From the NCBI GenBank assembly GCA_034336665.1, contig JAPFBE010000013.1:17525056-17589055 (forward strand): a stretch of DNA of 64,000 nt, in the 5' to 3' direction. Positions 22,561-35,300 of the stretch are shown here, one piece after another. The notes under the pieces were generated by a model. The model was not told the origin of the DNA and searched no databases. It saw only the letters and a program-made list of their open reading frames with translations. Made by a program: the position numbers and the translations under genes. The DNA comes from Luscinia megarhynchos. Taxonomy: Eukaryota > Chordata > Aves > Passeriformes > Turdidae. Position 1 is the first letter of the stretch. The number at the start of each line of letters is the position of its first letter.

Positions 22561-25500
22561 GGTCCTTAAGGTCAAGCTCTGAGCCACCCCCACCCCTTGG
22601 CTTTTCATGTGCAAAGTGATGCTAATTATGCTCTTCAGCTTTCATTCTTACTTCCAAACTCTGTGCAGGGCACTGCCTTCTGCAGTAAGACAAGCCTCAA
22701 GAAGGTATTAATAATATTACATGAAGTTGCTGGACATAATCAGGAAAGGCCTTGGCTTTCTTTCAAGGAATAAAAATTCAGTTTTGATCCAAACCAACAG
22801 TTGCTACTTACAAAATCATCATGGAAAATGTTGCCCAAGCCATGATCCATATACATTCCTGTACTGTTTCTTGATACATCTGTAATCAGAGGAATGTAAC
22901 AAATGGGTAAACAATTTGTCACATCTTTAATAAATTGGACAAAAGAAGAATGAAGATCGTGTTCCAAACCCATTTAACAAAAACTCATCAAATTATTTAG
23001 TGTTAGTTGTGGTCTCCTGGATTTTGATTTTTTGCCAGACTATATTATTTAATGCACTCAGAAATGAAGAATTGGTATTCCAGTGGCACAATGTATCAGA
23101 GCAACATTAAAGACATTTATAGCTTGTGTGACTGAGTCGCACATGAGTTTTAGGAAAATATTCTGTTTAAACATACTTAGTTGTGGGATTTTTTTATATT
23201 GAGCACTATCAGGGATAACAATATTTCATTGGAGGCAGATGACTATCCAGAAACATAATTAATCATGATTATTTATGCCATACCTAATTATCAGGAAATA
23301 GCCCCAGGGATGCACTTCAGTTACATTTCAGAACCTTCAGAGTATAATTACTTTGCTTTATATTAAATATTCTTTCCATACTCTCGAAGAAGTTTAGAAT
23401 GTGTTTATAAAAAAAATAAGGTCACAAGGATAGAAAGAAATAATGTGCAAGCAAATAATGAAAATATGTGTATTTGGGGAAGTTCTGAGTTATTACAAGG
23501 AAATACAATAATTTAATTCTCTTCATAATTAGGTAAAAGAAATAGCTTTCTACTGTATTTTTTAATATATGAGTATACTAGCATAACAGCAAGGACTTTA
23601 AACCATAGACCTTTTAAAATTCTGTTAATGTGGTGCAAAGTAGATTAAAAGTTGGAAAAAAATACAGTGTTACCTAAGGGTTTGAATTCTCAAAGACTTT
23701 TCATTTGTAAATTTTGAAACCTACTTTTCAGTAAGGACCTTTCATATTCTAAGGAGTTTTATAGCTTCTGGTGTTGCTGCAAAAATATTTAGATGCATTC
23801 CTGTCTTATTATTTATAACCCATTGTTTGTAATTAAAGCATTTAATAGGAGTTGTAAAACTAGGTAGGCAATGTACATGAGTGTGTATGTCTGTAATTTA
23901 CATTCCTGGTTGTTAACAATATTGAATACCTTTAAAATGAAGAAAGGATAAGATTCAATATAAGACCTCAAAACATGCACACACTTGTGGACCTAAGCTA
24001 TAATTTTATTGAAGGGCATACCACACCACAAAGTCATTCCTGTATAAATGAAAGCCTGGACGTTTCTTTTTACAAAAATAAGGTTTTTTTATTGGTGTTA
24101 TATTTTTTTTCTTTTTATAAAAAGACAACAACATATTTTCAGCCCCGCTGTAGCCAGAGGCTGTTTGGGAACATGGTTCTTGCGTAACAGATTTGCAGAA
24201 CTATGCTGGAATGCATGTCATTATACTGGCTGGGTAAGCAGGCTTGGGGAGGTGGGTTGGCTTTGAGGATTCTTTTTTTTCTTTTTTTGGGTCATGCTTA
24301 GGAAAGTTATATATATCCAGGCAGTACATTTAGTTATTTTATTAGCTGGAGGTACTCATTCAGTACAGCATCATTGCTGAACTTAATGCCCATACCCTAG
24401 TTTTCTTGTCCATGTGGTTTGTGACACAGTTTTGAAACCTCTGCAGGGTTTGTCTTTGCAAAACCCATTACAGTGAATTGAGAGCATTGTGCTCTATGTT
24501 AAATTATTCAACTTGCTTAAATATTATGAAGAAAAATAAAAGTGTGTATTATTTTAAAATGCTAAGATGGAATGCTTCGTGTTGAACTTGAAAGTCAGGA
24601 ATCTGCTTTTAACACTGGGCAGACAAATAGAGAGATTTGCTAGAATTTAATGTAGAGACAGCCCTCAGATAAAGTCCATTATGGTCTAATGACAGCACAA
24701 TGTTTATCTAAACCAGAGATGAAAAACAATGTGTACACTTGAACTGCCACCCTATGCCTTCTGTGAATAATCTTATGAGAAACTGAATGTTATTTGGTGA
24801 AGTATTTCCTTAAAAAATATCTGTTGCTTTCCTATCTTCTATCCCAATTTTTTTTTCTCTGTTTGCTTCCTAGCCTCAGATTTTTTTGTTGTTGTTTTTT
24901 ACCTATTATTTGAAATAGCATTAGCATAGAAGGCAAAGTCTTTTGGTAATTGAACATTCAGTTAATTAAACCAACTAACATTGAATGCCAGTGCTATGAA
25001 TTGACCACTTTCCCTTGGCATTTTCTCCCCATAAATTTATCCACTTCCCTGAGATTTCTGAGTTTTGCTAAGTGTGCACTGCTTCTTGATGCTGATGAAC
25101 AGAAGCAACCTTCCTTTAATAAGGCACTAAGGTGGAAACAGTGATCTAGTGACTTTTTAGAGAATATTAAATGTTCCATTTTAATTTATTCCTCCCAATA
25201 TACCAGTCTCCAAAGGCAAACCCTAAGAAAGATGCAGAGAAACTTATTTATCTGTTGTTGATTCAATTTACACTGAGGTGAGCTCAGATGCTTCCCTGAG
25301 CAAATTCCCTGAAGCAGTGAGTGGTTGAGGTGAGCAGTTATCCATCTCCAAAAGGCTTAGGGGAGTTCAGCTGCCAGCAGCACATGGGAAATGAAACGGA
25401 AAAAAAAAAGGAAAAGAAAAAAGAAAAAAAAAATCTGGGAAAGAGAAAGTGATCTTCATCTAATCATCCAATCTTAACATGCTATTTTTTCCACAAGGAG

Positions 25501-28500
25501 CCATTTTGTGTTTTTCTAAATACCTTCCCTACCATCATATGGCTGGTTTGATCCCAGGCTTCTGCACAATTCTGGACCAGGGCAGGCACCTCAGCCTTTG
25601 ACACATCTTCTTCTTTCCCCAGGCTGAAAGATATTCCTTTCCTGAGCACCCTCCACTGATTTGAAATGTGTGCCACAGACACCAGAAAGCCTCAATTCAG
25701 TTCTGGCTAGAGAGGAATGGTAAAAGTGGACACTGGAGATCTCAATTTTCTGAAGTTTTGATCTTGCATGTTTGGCTGCTTTTTCCAGGGACACAATAGA
25801 AGAAGGAGAATTATTATTTTATGCATGGTGCACATGAAACAATCCACAATAGAAGTTTTTTATCAGATAATCACTTTAGATTAATCTTTTCCTCAAAGAG
25901 AAATTCTCAATCTTGTTCTAGAGTTGCTGGTAAGAGCCTATGGCACATCCTCTAGTGTAAACAAATACACACTGCCTTCCACTGAAGATTTCAGAAGAAA
26001 ACAGGTTTTTTTTTCCTCCCTTGTTTGCCTTTATGTGGAATTGAGAAGGCAGCTTCTACATTGTTAAAAGAAATTATTCTTTGACCATTTATTTTTCTCA
26101 ATTTCCATGTATTATTTTTCACCTTCTCTATCTCCCAAGGTTTTTTCCAGCAGGAGGAGAGATTTGGCTTATGGTGTCCATCATGTGTAATTGATCTCTG
26201 TGGTTGTAGCCCCTGGAGTGTGACTTCAATGAGAAATCCACTCCTAGCATAAAAATAATCTCCTTTCTTTCTAAAAATGCAAGCTCAGTAGGGAAAGAAC
26301 GACAAAATTCTGGCAAATGCTCTGCTGTTTGTATACATATTGCTTCCTGGTGTTTTATTTCAAATTTTTCCAGAGTGGAAGTTCATCTTTTAGCAGACAG
26401 TTCTCTCCTCCAGTCTTGCCAAACCACAGCAGAATAGAGGAACTATTCTTAACTTACTGTCTATCCAAATTGTTTGAAAACTTATTAAAACATTACAATT
26501 TGGAGATAATTTAAAAATTCTTACTGGAACCTATTTGTTATTGCTGAGAAACGGTCCAAGGGAAAACTGCTTTTATATGGTACCAAGTTGTGTTTCTCAC
26601 AGCCATTTTTGCCACTCTAGGTGATCTCAAATTTGAATATTCAGTGCACAGTAGAGACACCAGTGCAGGTTTTCACTGCACATCCATCCCAAAGGAAGGA
26701 AATAGGGAAGCTCATAGAAGTGAGTACCTTTGTATCATTGTTCTGTTTTTCTGCCTTGCCTTAAATTCAACAATGTCCTTGGTTTATTTGCACTAGTGCA
26801 TGGCAGCAATGACCTTGACCTCCAGAGTCATCCCAGTTACCCCAGGCCATTTGGAACATGAAGAACCTAAAAGTCTTGGGAGTCTCATTTAGAGCCTGAA
26901 GGTCACAGAGCTTTAAAAAAAGGCTTTGGTTTCTCTGTATAAGTCCTCATTTAATGTGTAGATCTCCTCTGATTCTGCAGGATTTCTGTGTAATTTCAAA
27001 GACTTTTTGGTAAGGATTTAGTAATGGTGATACACTTTCATATTTGACCACATTTCCACCTCCTTGCCCAGCACACCCCCAGTTATCTGGCCACTTCAGG
27101 CACCTCAGCTGTAAAGACAGAAGAGAAGCAGTAATACCTACAAATGGCAGCTGAAAATATCTTCAGGAAACTTGCAGATTACAGGGCCATGACTATGAAG
27201 GTAATTAAGGATGACCTCTACATCCATGCTGCATGTGAGAATATGAAAACACCCATCAGTACCATGACTTTTCTCAATTGATAGCTGACTCAACTACTTT
27301 GCTAAGGTATGTAATATTTTCCTTTTTTTTCCTTTGTAACAAGGGAGACTCATTTTATGACATCAAAAATATGTGATATTTTTTATTTATTTCAATAATA
27401 AAAAACCAAGCATACTGGAAAAACTAGACATTCACTTGTGACATTTTTAGAAACCTTTCCCTTTAAAAAATCTTTTAAAATGTTAATTTTCATTAAATAT
27501 TAATATGGAAATATTTTTTATGATTTATGTAGAAGGAACAACAGTATTTTATAAAGTTCTTGAATTGGAATTTAAAACCCCTGGTTTGGGTAAAATGAAA
27601 TGTTACATGAAGTGGTTTTCTTTATTTTTAAACTATTTGATTCACTACAAATTGTCATCAAGCTGTCAAGAACAGCAACAGCAAGAACATGAAAGACAAG
27701 AAGCAGCAGCAGAAGAGTTATCTGCCAAAAGATGTTAATGTGTTTATTCTAAAGTGTCTAGACTAGGTTTTCACTTTCCTTTTTCTTACCTTTTATGCAG
27801 TCATTAATAGTTGCATATTTTGCTAAAGAACTCTAAAAGCTGTTTTTTCTATTTATTAGTGTTAAATGCAAAACAAAACCAATCAATAATTCTGTCTGCT
27901 GTTAAATAGATCTAGACTCAGGGTGCTGTTAACAATAAACAAAATGAGCATTACAGATTAACATGTTTTTTTTTTTTTTTGCATTGCTTGTTAAATTCAG
28001 CTAAAATGCAATAACATTTTGTAGACTCAAACAGGATTTTTTTTTTATTAAGAGCAATATACATCAAAGATCTAGCTTTTTCTTTTTGGCTTCTGTCTTT
28101 TAAATTTCATATCTTTGCAAGTGCCACACTCTTTATTTTTACATAGCCACTGCAATCATCCATTTTCTGTATTTATTCAGCATTAGATACAGGGGGTACT
28201 CAGGTAGTCAGTACAATAAATTTGGAAGAGCCTCACCAAAACCTGTTGAAGTCAAGAGAACATCCTACATTGACCTCAGCAAACATGTTGTTTTGAAAGA
28301 AGTTAGAGATGTCAACTGAGCATTTCAATAAAGTCTTTCAGGTGTAAATTCAGTAGCTGCTTCTTCCCTTCTCTTCATGTCACTTCATTACATCTCATTG
28401 CAAGAGATCCAGGCAATATCAAGTGATGCATTTCCTTTTATTAGGGAGCAGTGGCAAGGAGCTTTGGATTATGTTTGTTCTGTCCTGACTGTTTCTCTCA

Positions 28501-29881
28501 AAGTCACTGACATACAGCATGAAAACTGAAATATTGAAAAGAAAATGCAGTAACTGTGAGTTTTTGCTCTTATCTACTGAATAGTGAAATATTTCTTGAA
28601 ACTGTGTTCCCTATGGCTGGTGAGAAGCTCTGGCTGGATGTGACTGAACATTAGAAACTACTTTTTTTTCCTAGCTGAATCTTTATATCTGAGTAATTAT
28701 CAAATCTCCAGAGCAGGGAATTCTTCCAATCAAATATATGCATCAGAGAAAAATATTCATCCCACAAACAAGAAATGAGATTGCTCAGTCTGTTTGTTTG
28801 AGTCTGTTTGTAACTGGCTCCTTTATAACTCTGCAATAGTCTTTTCTTGACCCATAAATGTCACTCAAGAGCACAAAGTATTTTCCACTTCCTTAAACCT
28901 AGCAATTTTACATCCCTATATCTGAAAGCTTTAATTTTTATAATTCTCTTACAAGCTACACTAAAGAGCTGAAACTTCAAAATCCCCAGAAAAAAGGGAC
29001 ACTTACACAAAGTTTATTGTTAAGTTAGGCATGACACTATTCTTCTTCTTAAAGGAATTTGGACCCTTCTATCTCATGTTACACTTTTATAGCATATGGT
29101 GTTATGTAATATATTTTGAAATATGAACTTATTTTGAAACCCAGCCTCAAAGCATTTATTTCTGGAAAAAAATTAAACCCTCTAATTTTACTGCGTCAAA
29201 AAAAAAGGATTTATTTTTCCAAACTCAAAGCTCTTCTCCAGAAGAAGTTTAAGGGAACATCCTGTGTTCCCTCAGGTTATTTTCTAGTAGGTCTAGTATT
29301 CTGATAGCAAAAGTCTTGCACAGAAGTTGCCTCTATCCTGCTCTGCATTTTATATGCTGTCAGAGTGTAAAGATTAGTAAAAAAGAATAACAGCAAGAAG
29401 AAAAAAGAAGAAAGAAACAAGAGAAATATGAATTTGCTTTAGTGTAGGCAGCAGCATGCCTCCACACTTTCAATTCCCCTGTGGCCAGGTTCCATTTAGC
29501 ACTTAGACTGCTTTCATACATATATATGTTTTTCCTGAGCTAACAAATATTTCCTCCTCTCCTTAAAAGAGGACTTTTAGGTGTAAATGAACACGAAGAT
29601 GGTGCGTGTGAAAGGTGTGACTTTGAGGGTTGCTGAGCCCTTCAAACAGTTTAAAAAGTAGCTTAGATAAGTAGAGGTGAAAAAACTGGAACAGTAATGT
29701 GACACTGGGCAGCAGAGAAGGCTTTTGGGGCCTCCTCCCAAAAGGAAGAGTCAGCTAAAATTCCCTACTGAACTAGTGGGGAAAGAAAGCTAACCAGAAA
29801 GAACAGACAAATCCTGCCTGGTTTGCCAATGTGCTGATTTATGTACTGCATCAGGACTCTCTTTTTGTTTCATCTTTCCAG
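22561..29881. other. 7.3 kb of AT-rich unique DNA, no gene supported
   Basis: No repeat family was recognised apart from homopolymer runs: A-rich at 25399-25433 and T15 at 27966-27980. The short frames on both strands lack splice signals. A segment at about 23240-23295 ('cataattaatcatgattatt') is AT-rich and palindromic in places. The frame at 27505-27738 owes its Gln/Glu end to a CAG/AAG-rich stretch at about 27670-27720. Confidence 0.5.
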
Positions 29882-30026
29882 ATCTATTGCTGTAGATGAA
29901 GATTTCTATAGAGGAAGTGAAGAGCTGGAATGTCCTTGTGCCCATGAATTAAAGAAGAAAATAAAGCGGAAAAAAGATAAAAGAGAGAGACGGAATGCAA
30001 AAAGGACAAGTGAAACAACACACTAG
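29882..30026 (+). CDS. Candidate terminal coding exon with a basic C-terminal tail, gene unknown
   Basis: A textbook acceptor (ctctctttttgtttcatctttccag, AG at 29880-29881) opens a frame of 47 residues ending in TAG at 30024-30026. The product starts SIAVDEDFYRGSEELECPC and ends in a tail with about 15 Lys/Arg in 20 residues (KKKIKRKKDKRERRNAKR). A CxC pair followed by a strongly basic tail would fit a secreted heparin-binding protein or a nuclear localisation signal, but I do not recognise the family. The first codon takes two bases from an upstream exon, which I could not place. AATAAA follows 226 bases after the stop. Chance origin in purine-rich DNA is the main alternative. Confidence 0.42.
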
Positions 30027-30275
30027 GTCAGTTGGTTAACTCAGGTTTTTATTAGCCAGAAACCATGGTGATCATTTAGCTGTTGGTAATTGAAATGAAA
30101 CCAAACTAGTCCTCTACAGATCAAAGCACCAAGGAAAGCAAATGTTGGTATTATCTAGCCAGTCAAAATGCCTGTCTTATCAGAACATCTACCCAAGAGC
30201 TTGAAACCAGCAGCATTACAAAAATGGGAATAGGATTATTTTAATATTTAAAATAAACGTAGGTCCTTCTGATTG
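30027..30275 (+). other. Possible 3' UTR of the 29.88 kb exon
   Basis: The stretch lies between the TAG at 30024 and the poly(A) signal at 30252, with a GT/T-rich stretch just after it. It counts as 3' UTR only if the preceding exon is real. Confidence 0.3.
30252..30257 (+). terminator. Poly(A) signal AATAAA
   Basis: AATAAA in 'tttaaaataaacg' is followed 10-40 bases later by 'tccttctgattgcatgtgac', a plausible U/GU-rich downstream element. Confidence 0.35.
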
Positions 30276-31090
30276 CATGTGACTGGTCCTGCAGCCAGCT
30301 GGCAGGGAGCAGCCACCACCCAAAAATGCAGTGTGAGACTTCAGCATGACCATGGCACAGCTGCCTCATGTGGCTCCACGATGCTCTGTCATCGTGCCAA
30401 CTTCTGAGCTGTAAATTGGTTTAAAAACACTCATAATGACCTGCTTGCATCAAATCAATCAAAATTCATTACCAAGGTAATAAAGGTGTGTTAAAAGCTG
30501 TCACGGACTTTTTTAATCACTCCCTTTGGATTTCCAGGTCTTTGGTATTCAGACATGTTTTCTGCAGCTGAGCACTTCATAATATCTGCATAAAGTAAGT
30601 GAGTGGAGGTGGGTCAAGAAAAAAACACAAAAATATTGCACACTGACTATTCACCAGGCTACTTCTAGATCACAAAACAGCTGGTTGAAAACAGACCCAG
30701 TGGTGCTGTGCTACATATTTAAATGGTGCAGAAAGCCATGCTGAAAAGGACAGGTCCCTCTGAGAGCATGCTGGTGCCAGGGAGTGCTGACCTGACTTCA
30801 GCACATAGTGCCTGCACATGTAGCATTTATTGATAGGAATGCCCCTATCTTCCTTCTATTTTTCCTGAACTTGGTGATATTGCTGCTTTCAGCCCTACCC
30901 AAGTCAGTAGAAAAAAACTCAAAACCAAATTCCCTTCACTTTCATGAGTTTGTTCTAGTTCTTCCTTTGAATCCAGTCTGGTCACCTCCCCTTCTTAGTG
31001 GCAATTTTCAGCAAGCTGAGGTCACAATGCTCACTGGATTAGGACAAGTTATGCTTTTCTTTTTGGAAGAGCTCTTTCTAGATGCTAGAG
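30276..31090. other. Unique DNA between two exon candidates
   Basis: No repeat was recognised. The plus frame at 30808-31128 (106 codons, with a hydrophobic start IFLLFFLNLVILLLSALP) lacks a splice context and is probably chance, although its N-terminal third would pass as a membrane segment. Confidence 0.4.
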
Positions 31091-32345
31091 TTACTGCAAG
31101 AAACCTGGAGGTGAGAAAAAGGATCTAGAAATGGTGAGTGGTTTTGGGGTGGAACTCAAAAATGTGGAGGAATATGAATACAGAAAAGGATGAGAGGTAG
31201 GGAAGAGCAATTGTAAGAGAGGGGTGTGTAGGAACAAGCAGAGAAGTGTTTGAGGAGTGTAGAGCTGCATGTCTTTCAGAGAAAAACAGGAAACATTATA
31301 TGTGTTCAAAGGTCAGGAGTGCATGGTGAGAGCTTGGGAAGGTTTGAATGGATGGCAGGCTGAGAAAAGACAGCAGGGCAAGGCAGCAGAACTAAACTCA
31401 TCTCCTGGCTCTCTCACAGCCTCTTGGCATGGCTCAAGAAACATTGTTTAGTCTTCTCATTACTTTCCCACTTCTGATGTCCCTCTTTTGTTGGAGTTGT
31501 TGGGAAAAGAAGTATTCATCAAAGATTATGAGGACTTCAGAGGGCTTGGATAATAAGATTCAAACACAGAGCAACATAGGTAAGACCTGTCTATCCACAG
31601 CTCCTGAGGCATTGACCCATTCCTGTGGAAAAAAGCCCATGACCCTCATGTCCTGCCTGGCAGATCTGGAGCTTGTAGCCCAGGCAGCAGATGCTAAGAT
31701 GATCAGAATGGAAATCTTCACTTCTGAGGACCTAACCTGGTTCTGGAATTCTGGAATTAAAATAGTAGAAGATAGGGCATTTAATATCTTTTTCTATCTC
31801 TAGACAGTAGGGAAAAGTACATGAGTCTGAGCATGAGTAAATTTGGTGGAAAGGGAGTTTGCAATTGTGAGTAGGTTCTGGGACAAAGCAGTAAGACTTG
31901 GAGAGAGTTTTACAGGTTTAGAGAAGAAAAGGCTGCCAAGAAAGGAGAGTGTGGCTGAGAGGAGGCAGAGATCAGCATTTCTGAGGCTACAGAAAGGGAT
32001 TATGTGACAATTTTGATAATAAAGGAGACAGTCTAAGAATGAGAGTGAAATGCAGTAGGGAGGGGGCAAGCACAGGGAGTGGCAAAATGGGAACATGAGA
32101 ACAGAAAAAGAGTTTTCTAAAAGGAGAGAGAAGTGTTGAAGAGCATTGGGAAAAAAAGAGAAAAAAAAAAGGTAAGATAGGAAAAGAAAAAAATAACAAA
32201 TGGCAATTAAATCTGTATTGGATAGAAAAAAAAAATTGCCTTAAGGAAAAAATTAATTAGAAGGTATCTGCAAAGATAAAGGATGATGAGAAGAGAAAGA
32301 ACAGAACAGAGTGAAGTAGCAAAGAGAAAGAGGGAGACAAAGTAC
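31091..32345. repeat. Purine-biased segment (A/G-rich plus strand), 1.2 kb
   Basis: Both 31115-31380 and 31800-32345 are dominated by A and G on the plus strand ('gagagaggaggcagag'-like runs, 'gggaaaaaaagagaaaaaaa' at 32150-32169), with a more balanced island at 31400-31800. It is not a clean tandem repeat. The minus-strand frames here are Phe/Ser/Leu/Pro-rich translations of the bias and were not called. Confidence 0.5.
31420..31579 (+). CDS. Candidate first coding exon with signal peptide, gene unknown
   Basis: The exon lies between an acceptor (tctcctggctctctcacag, AG at 31418-31419) and a strong donor (CATAG/GTAAGA, GT at 31580-31581). An ATG in good context (ggcATGg) at 31429 starts 50 codons plus one base. 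The N-terminus (MAQETLFSLLITFPLLMSLF) is a convincing hydrophobic signal or anchor segment, followed by CWSCWEKKYSSK and a polar stretch. Reading on past the donor, the frame stays open to 31803, which is why a 124-codon frame exists. No family is recognised and no partner exon of the right phase was found. It sits in the balanced island of a purine-rich region. Confidence 0.3.
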
Positions 32346-35300
32346 ATGTAAACGAAGATTTTAATTAGCACAAAGGATAAAGATATCTACAGAAAAAAGC
32401 ATATGGATGAATTATCAGGCACTCATTTATGTAGGTCCCTTCAGGCTCAGATTTTTATGCCTCTTTTTCACTACTGACATTTTAAAGTTGAACACAATTC
32501 TCCCCTCTTGGTTGTTCTGACCATTTTATTTCCCTTGTCACTATATCATTATTTCAGTAACACAGAATGATGTAAAACACGTTTTCCACACTAGAATTTA
32601 TATTTTTTGCTCATTTTTTATCACTAGTTTCTACTGAGACTGATTTCCTCATTAAACAATTTTTTTTTTTTGTATCTATTCTGACTGTATGTTTCTGGTG
32701 AAATGACAACTTCTCTTTTATCTGGGGAATGTATTTTGGTAGAACTGTTGGTACCCAGTCACTGCATTTGCAGTGCAGCCCTCAGCATCACTTGCCACGT
32801 GTACATCTCAAGCAATGACGTATCTCTCTAAGGAAACAGCAGTGGTGAAAACTTATTCAGGCTACATTTGCCATCAGTTTCTTCATGGACAATGTGTTTT
32901 ATGAGTACCATTGCAGTTATTTTTCCACACAGATGACTTCTATGAATTAGCTTTTGTCAAACAGACACGGAGTCATAAGTTCCCATTCCACTCCCCAACA
33001 CTACCACAATCTGTGAATTTGAACTCTTCATTAAAGAAATTGGATGATAAAATACATCTGTCTCAGAAAGAGCTTTAGTTAATAGTGGTAAAATATAATA
33101 AAAATCTGAAAGCCCTGATAACTTTTTTTTTCAGTTTTTGAAAGGCTTGACATGCTGTTTTAGCATTGTAGCTTCCTTTGATTCCCTGCACTTGTTAGGA
33201 AAGCTAGTGTAATGAGGGAGGCAGAAGGGTGGATAATAATCCTGCCTTTAGTATCTGTATGGCAGCGTGGATTTAAAAGGGCACCACAAGTTTGCTGTGC
33301 AGTTGTTTGTTATGCTTTTTCAGGCTCTGAATGGATTTGATATGCTCTATGAAAAATTTATAAAGTTTGAATGGAAGTGGTATAATGAAGGCACCATTTG
33401 TCCCATCTCATTAAACCAAATGGGAAAATTTGCATCATAATTCTTCAAATTCTATATGTTGTAACTTAAGGAATGACCCCAGGATGGGCAGGTGCACTTG
33501 CACAGATTTTGATCCAACTGGAGGAAATACAGTGGAGATGTGGTAGCACTAAATGGGTCCTGGAAATTTTGTCCAGCTCATAGCAAAGCTCATGTCACCT
33601 TGTCTTCATTGCTTGAATCCTGCATGTAATTATAAGTGGAGGAGAAGCTGTAACCAGCCAAGAATAGAAGATAAGATTTGTGAAGGGCCAGGCCATTCCC
33701 AGTGTTCTTTATCCCCCCATGCTCAGAGGCAGTGAGTGATGCTATCCTGAAGTGCAGAGTAGAGCTTCTGCCTGGGCAGACAAAAACAAGGCACCTTCGA
33801 CTCCAGTAGTGAGAAGTGCTGAGCATGCATGCTCTTGCAATTCCGTGCTCTTTACTTGGGGTAGAAGGCTCTGCTTCCCTTGCCTGGGTCACCCAAGATC
33901 ATGGAAATACTTTGGCTGTAAAACCTTCTGTCAGCACCAGCAACCTTCTTATGGAGTTTTCTGCCATACAGGTTCAATATCCAAACCATGCCCTCCAAAC
34001 CAAGAGGAAGGAGGACCTGCAGTTCTCCAGGACTGCAGTGAACTTGGACACAGCTTGCAAGGAGTTTTCTGATCAGGAGGATCATGGAGTGGAGAGTAGA
34101 AGGGAAGGAAAGGGAAAGCTCCAACCAGCCAGCTCATGGTGCAGGTTTTGAAGCATTGCCAGCCAAAAGAAAAGCCTGGGAATGCAATCTTCTGTCAAAG
34201 ATCTCCCACAACAACATGGTTTCAAGCCTCCTTGCCAAACCACAGTAGGTGGTTGGCATGTTTGGAAGGGGATGATTTCTTTTTCTACTTGTAGGCTTGT
34301 TCTGTGTGGGACTGGTGAGAGAGACAAATATATTAGAGGGGGGAAAATGAGTGTTCAGTCCTGCAGGAGATGGATTTTCTTTCTGTCTAGGCTTTAATTA
34401 CTGACAGTAGTAAGTACTGTTAGATTTACAAAGAAATATGGACTTGCTTATCATCACCACAGGGAAGATGACACATGAAAGCTACTTGAAGACTGAAGTA
34501 GGTCTCTAGAAGTAATTCTACATGTCACACAGACAACATCTTTATACATATACAGACACACATAATAAATCCCATTAGGCTAAAGGAGAGAAATTACTGT
34601 TTTCCCCTTTCCACTCTTCTAACTGTGTAATTATATTTCTGTATAAAGGGAACAGCCTTTAGAGTGAAAAATAAGTGTAGTTGGTTTTACATGTGCACAC
34701 ACACATATATTGTGTGTATATGTATGTGTACAAAGGGTTCTACTACAATAATGCCAGCCTGGCCAAACTCTTTGTCTTCTCTGAGAGATTTTGAATTAAG
34801 CCTTGTGTTCTTGCTAGCATCACAGTGATCTCAGATAAGGAAACTGTACCTTTGTGAACAGAACAGAAGAAAATCTATTGTTCCAAGGTTTATCTATTTG
34901 CATATTTGGAAAGAAGTGTGACCTCATTCTCCATTCATTGCCCTGTTTTATTCTTCAGTTTATCTCTGAATATATTTTCTTTGACCATCTCTCTGATGCA
35001 GATTACTTAATTTTAATGAGTGGAAATTCTCTAGTTATTATTATTAAAATTGTTTAAACGATGTAAGGTTTCATTTTCTTGTGTAGGCTCCTCTTATTCT
35101 TAATTGTAGTGATCTTATTCCCTAATATATCTGTGCTTCCATTATTAAGTCCTATTAATAAATTATATTAATAATATACTATACAAGTCCTAGTCTGAGC
35201 TGAAATGTTGCAAAAAAACCAAGACAGAGAGGAAACAGTCTTGTTTTGTTTTAAAAGGAAGCAGAAGAATTTCATTTGAAAGAAAAGAAAGCCAAAGACA

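Noticed and set aside
30808..31128. 106-codon plus frame with a hydrophobic N-terminal third
   Set aside because: There is no acceptor or promoter context and no family resemblance; one hydrophobic stretch in T-rich DNA is expected by chance.
33324..33440. Acceptor-like 'gttatgctttttcag' followed by an open frame (ALNGFDMLYEKFIKFEWKW)
   Set aside because: The acceptor is fair and the peptide looks protein-like, but there is no clear donor or poly(A) signal and the frame closes after 38 codons; below my threshold for an exon call.
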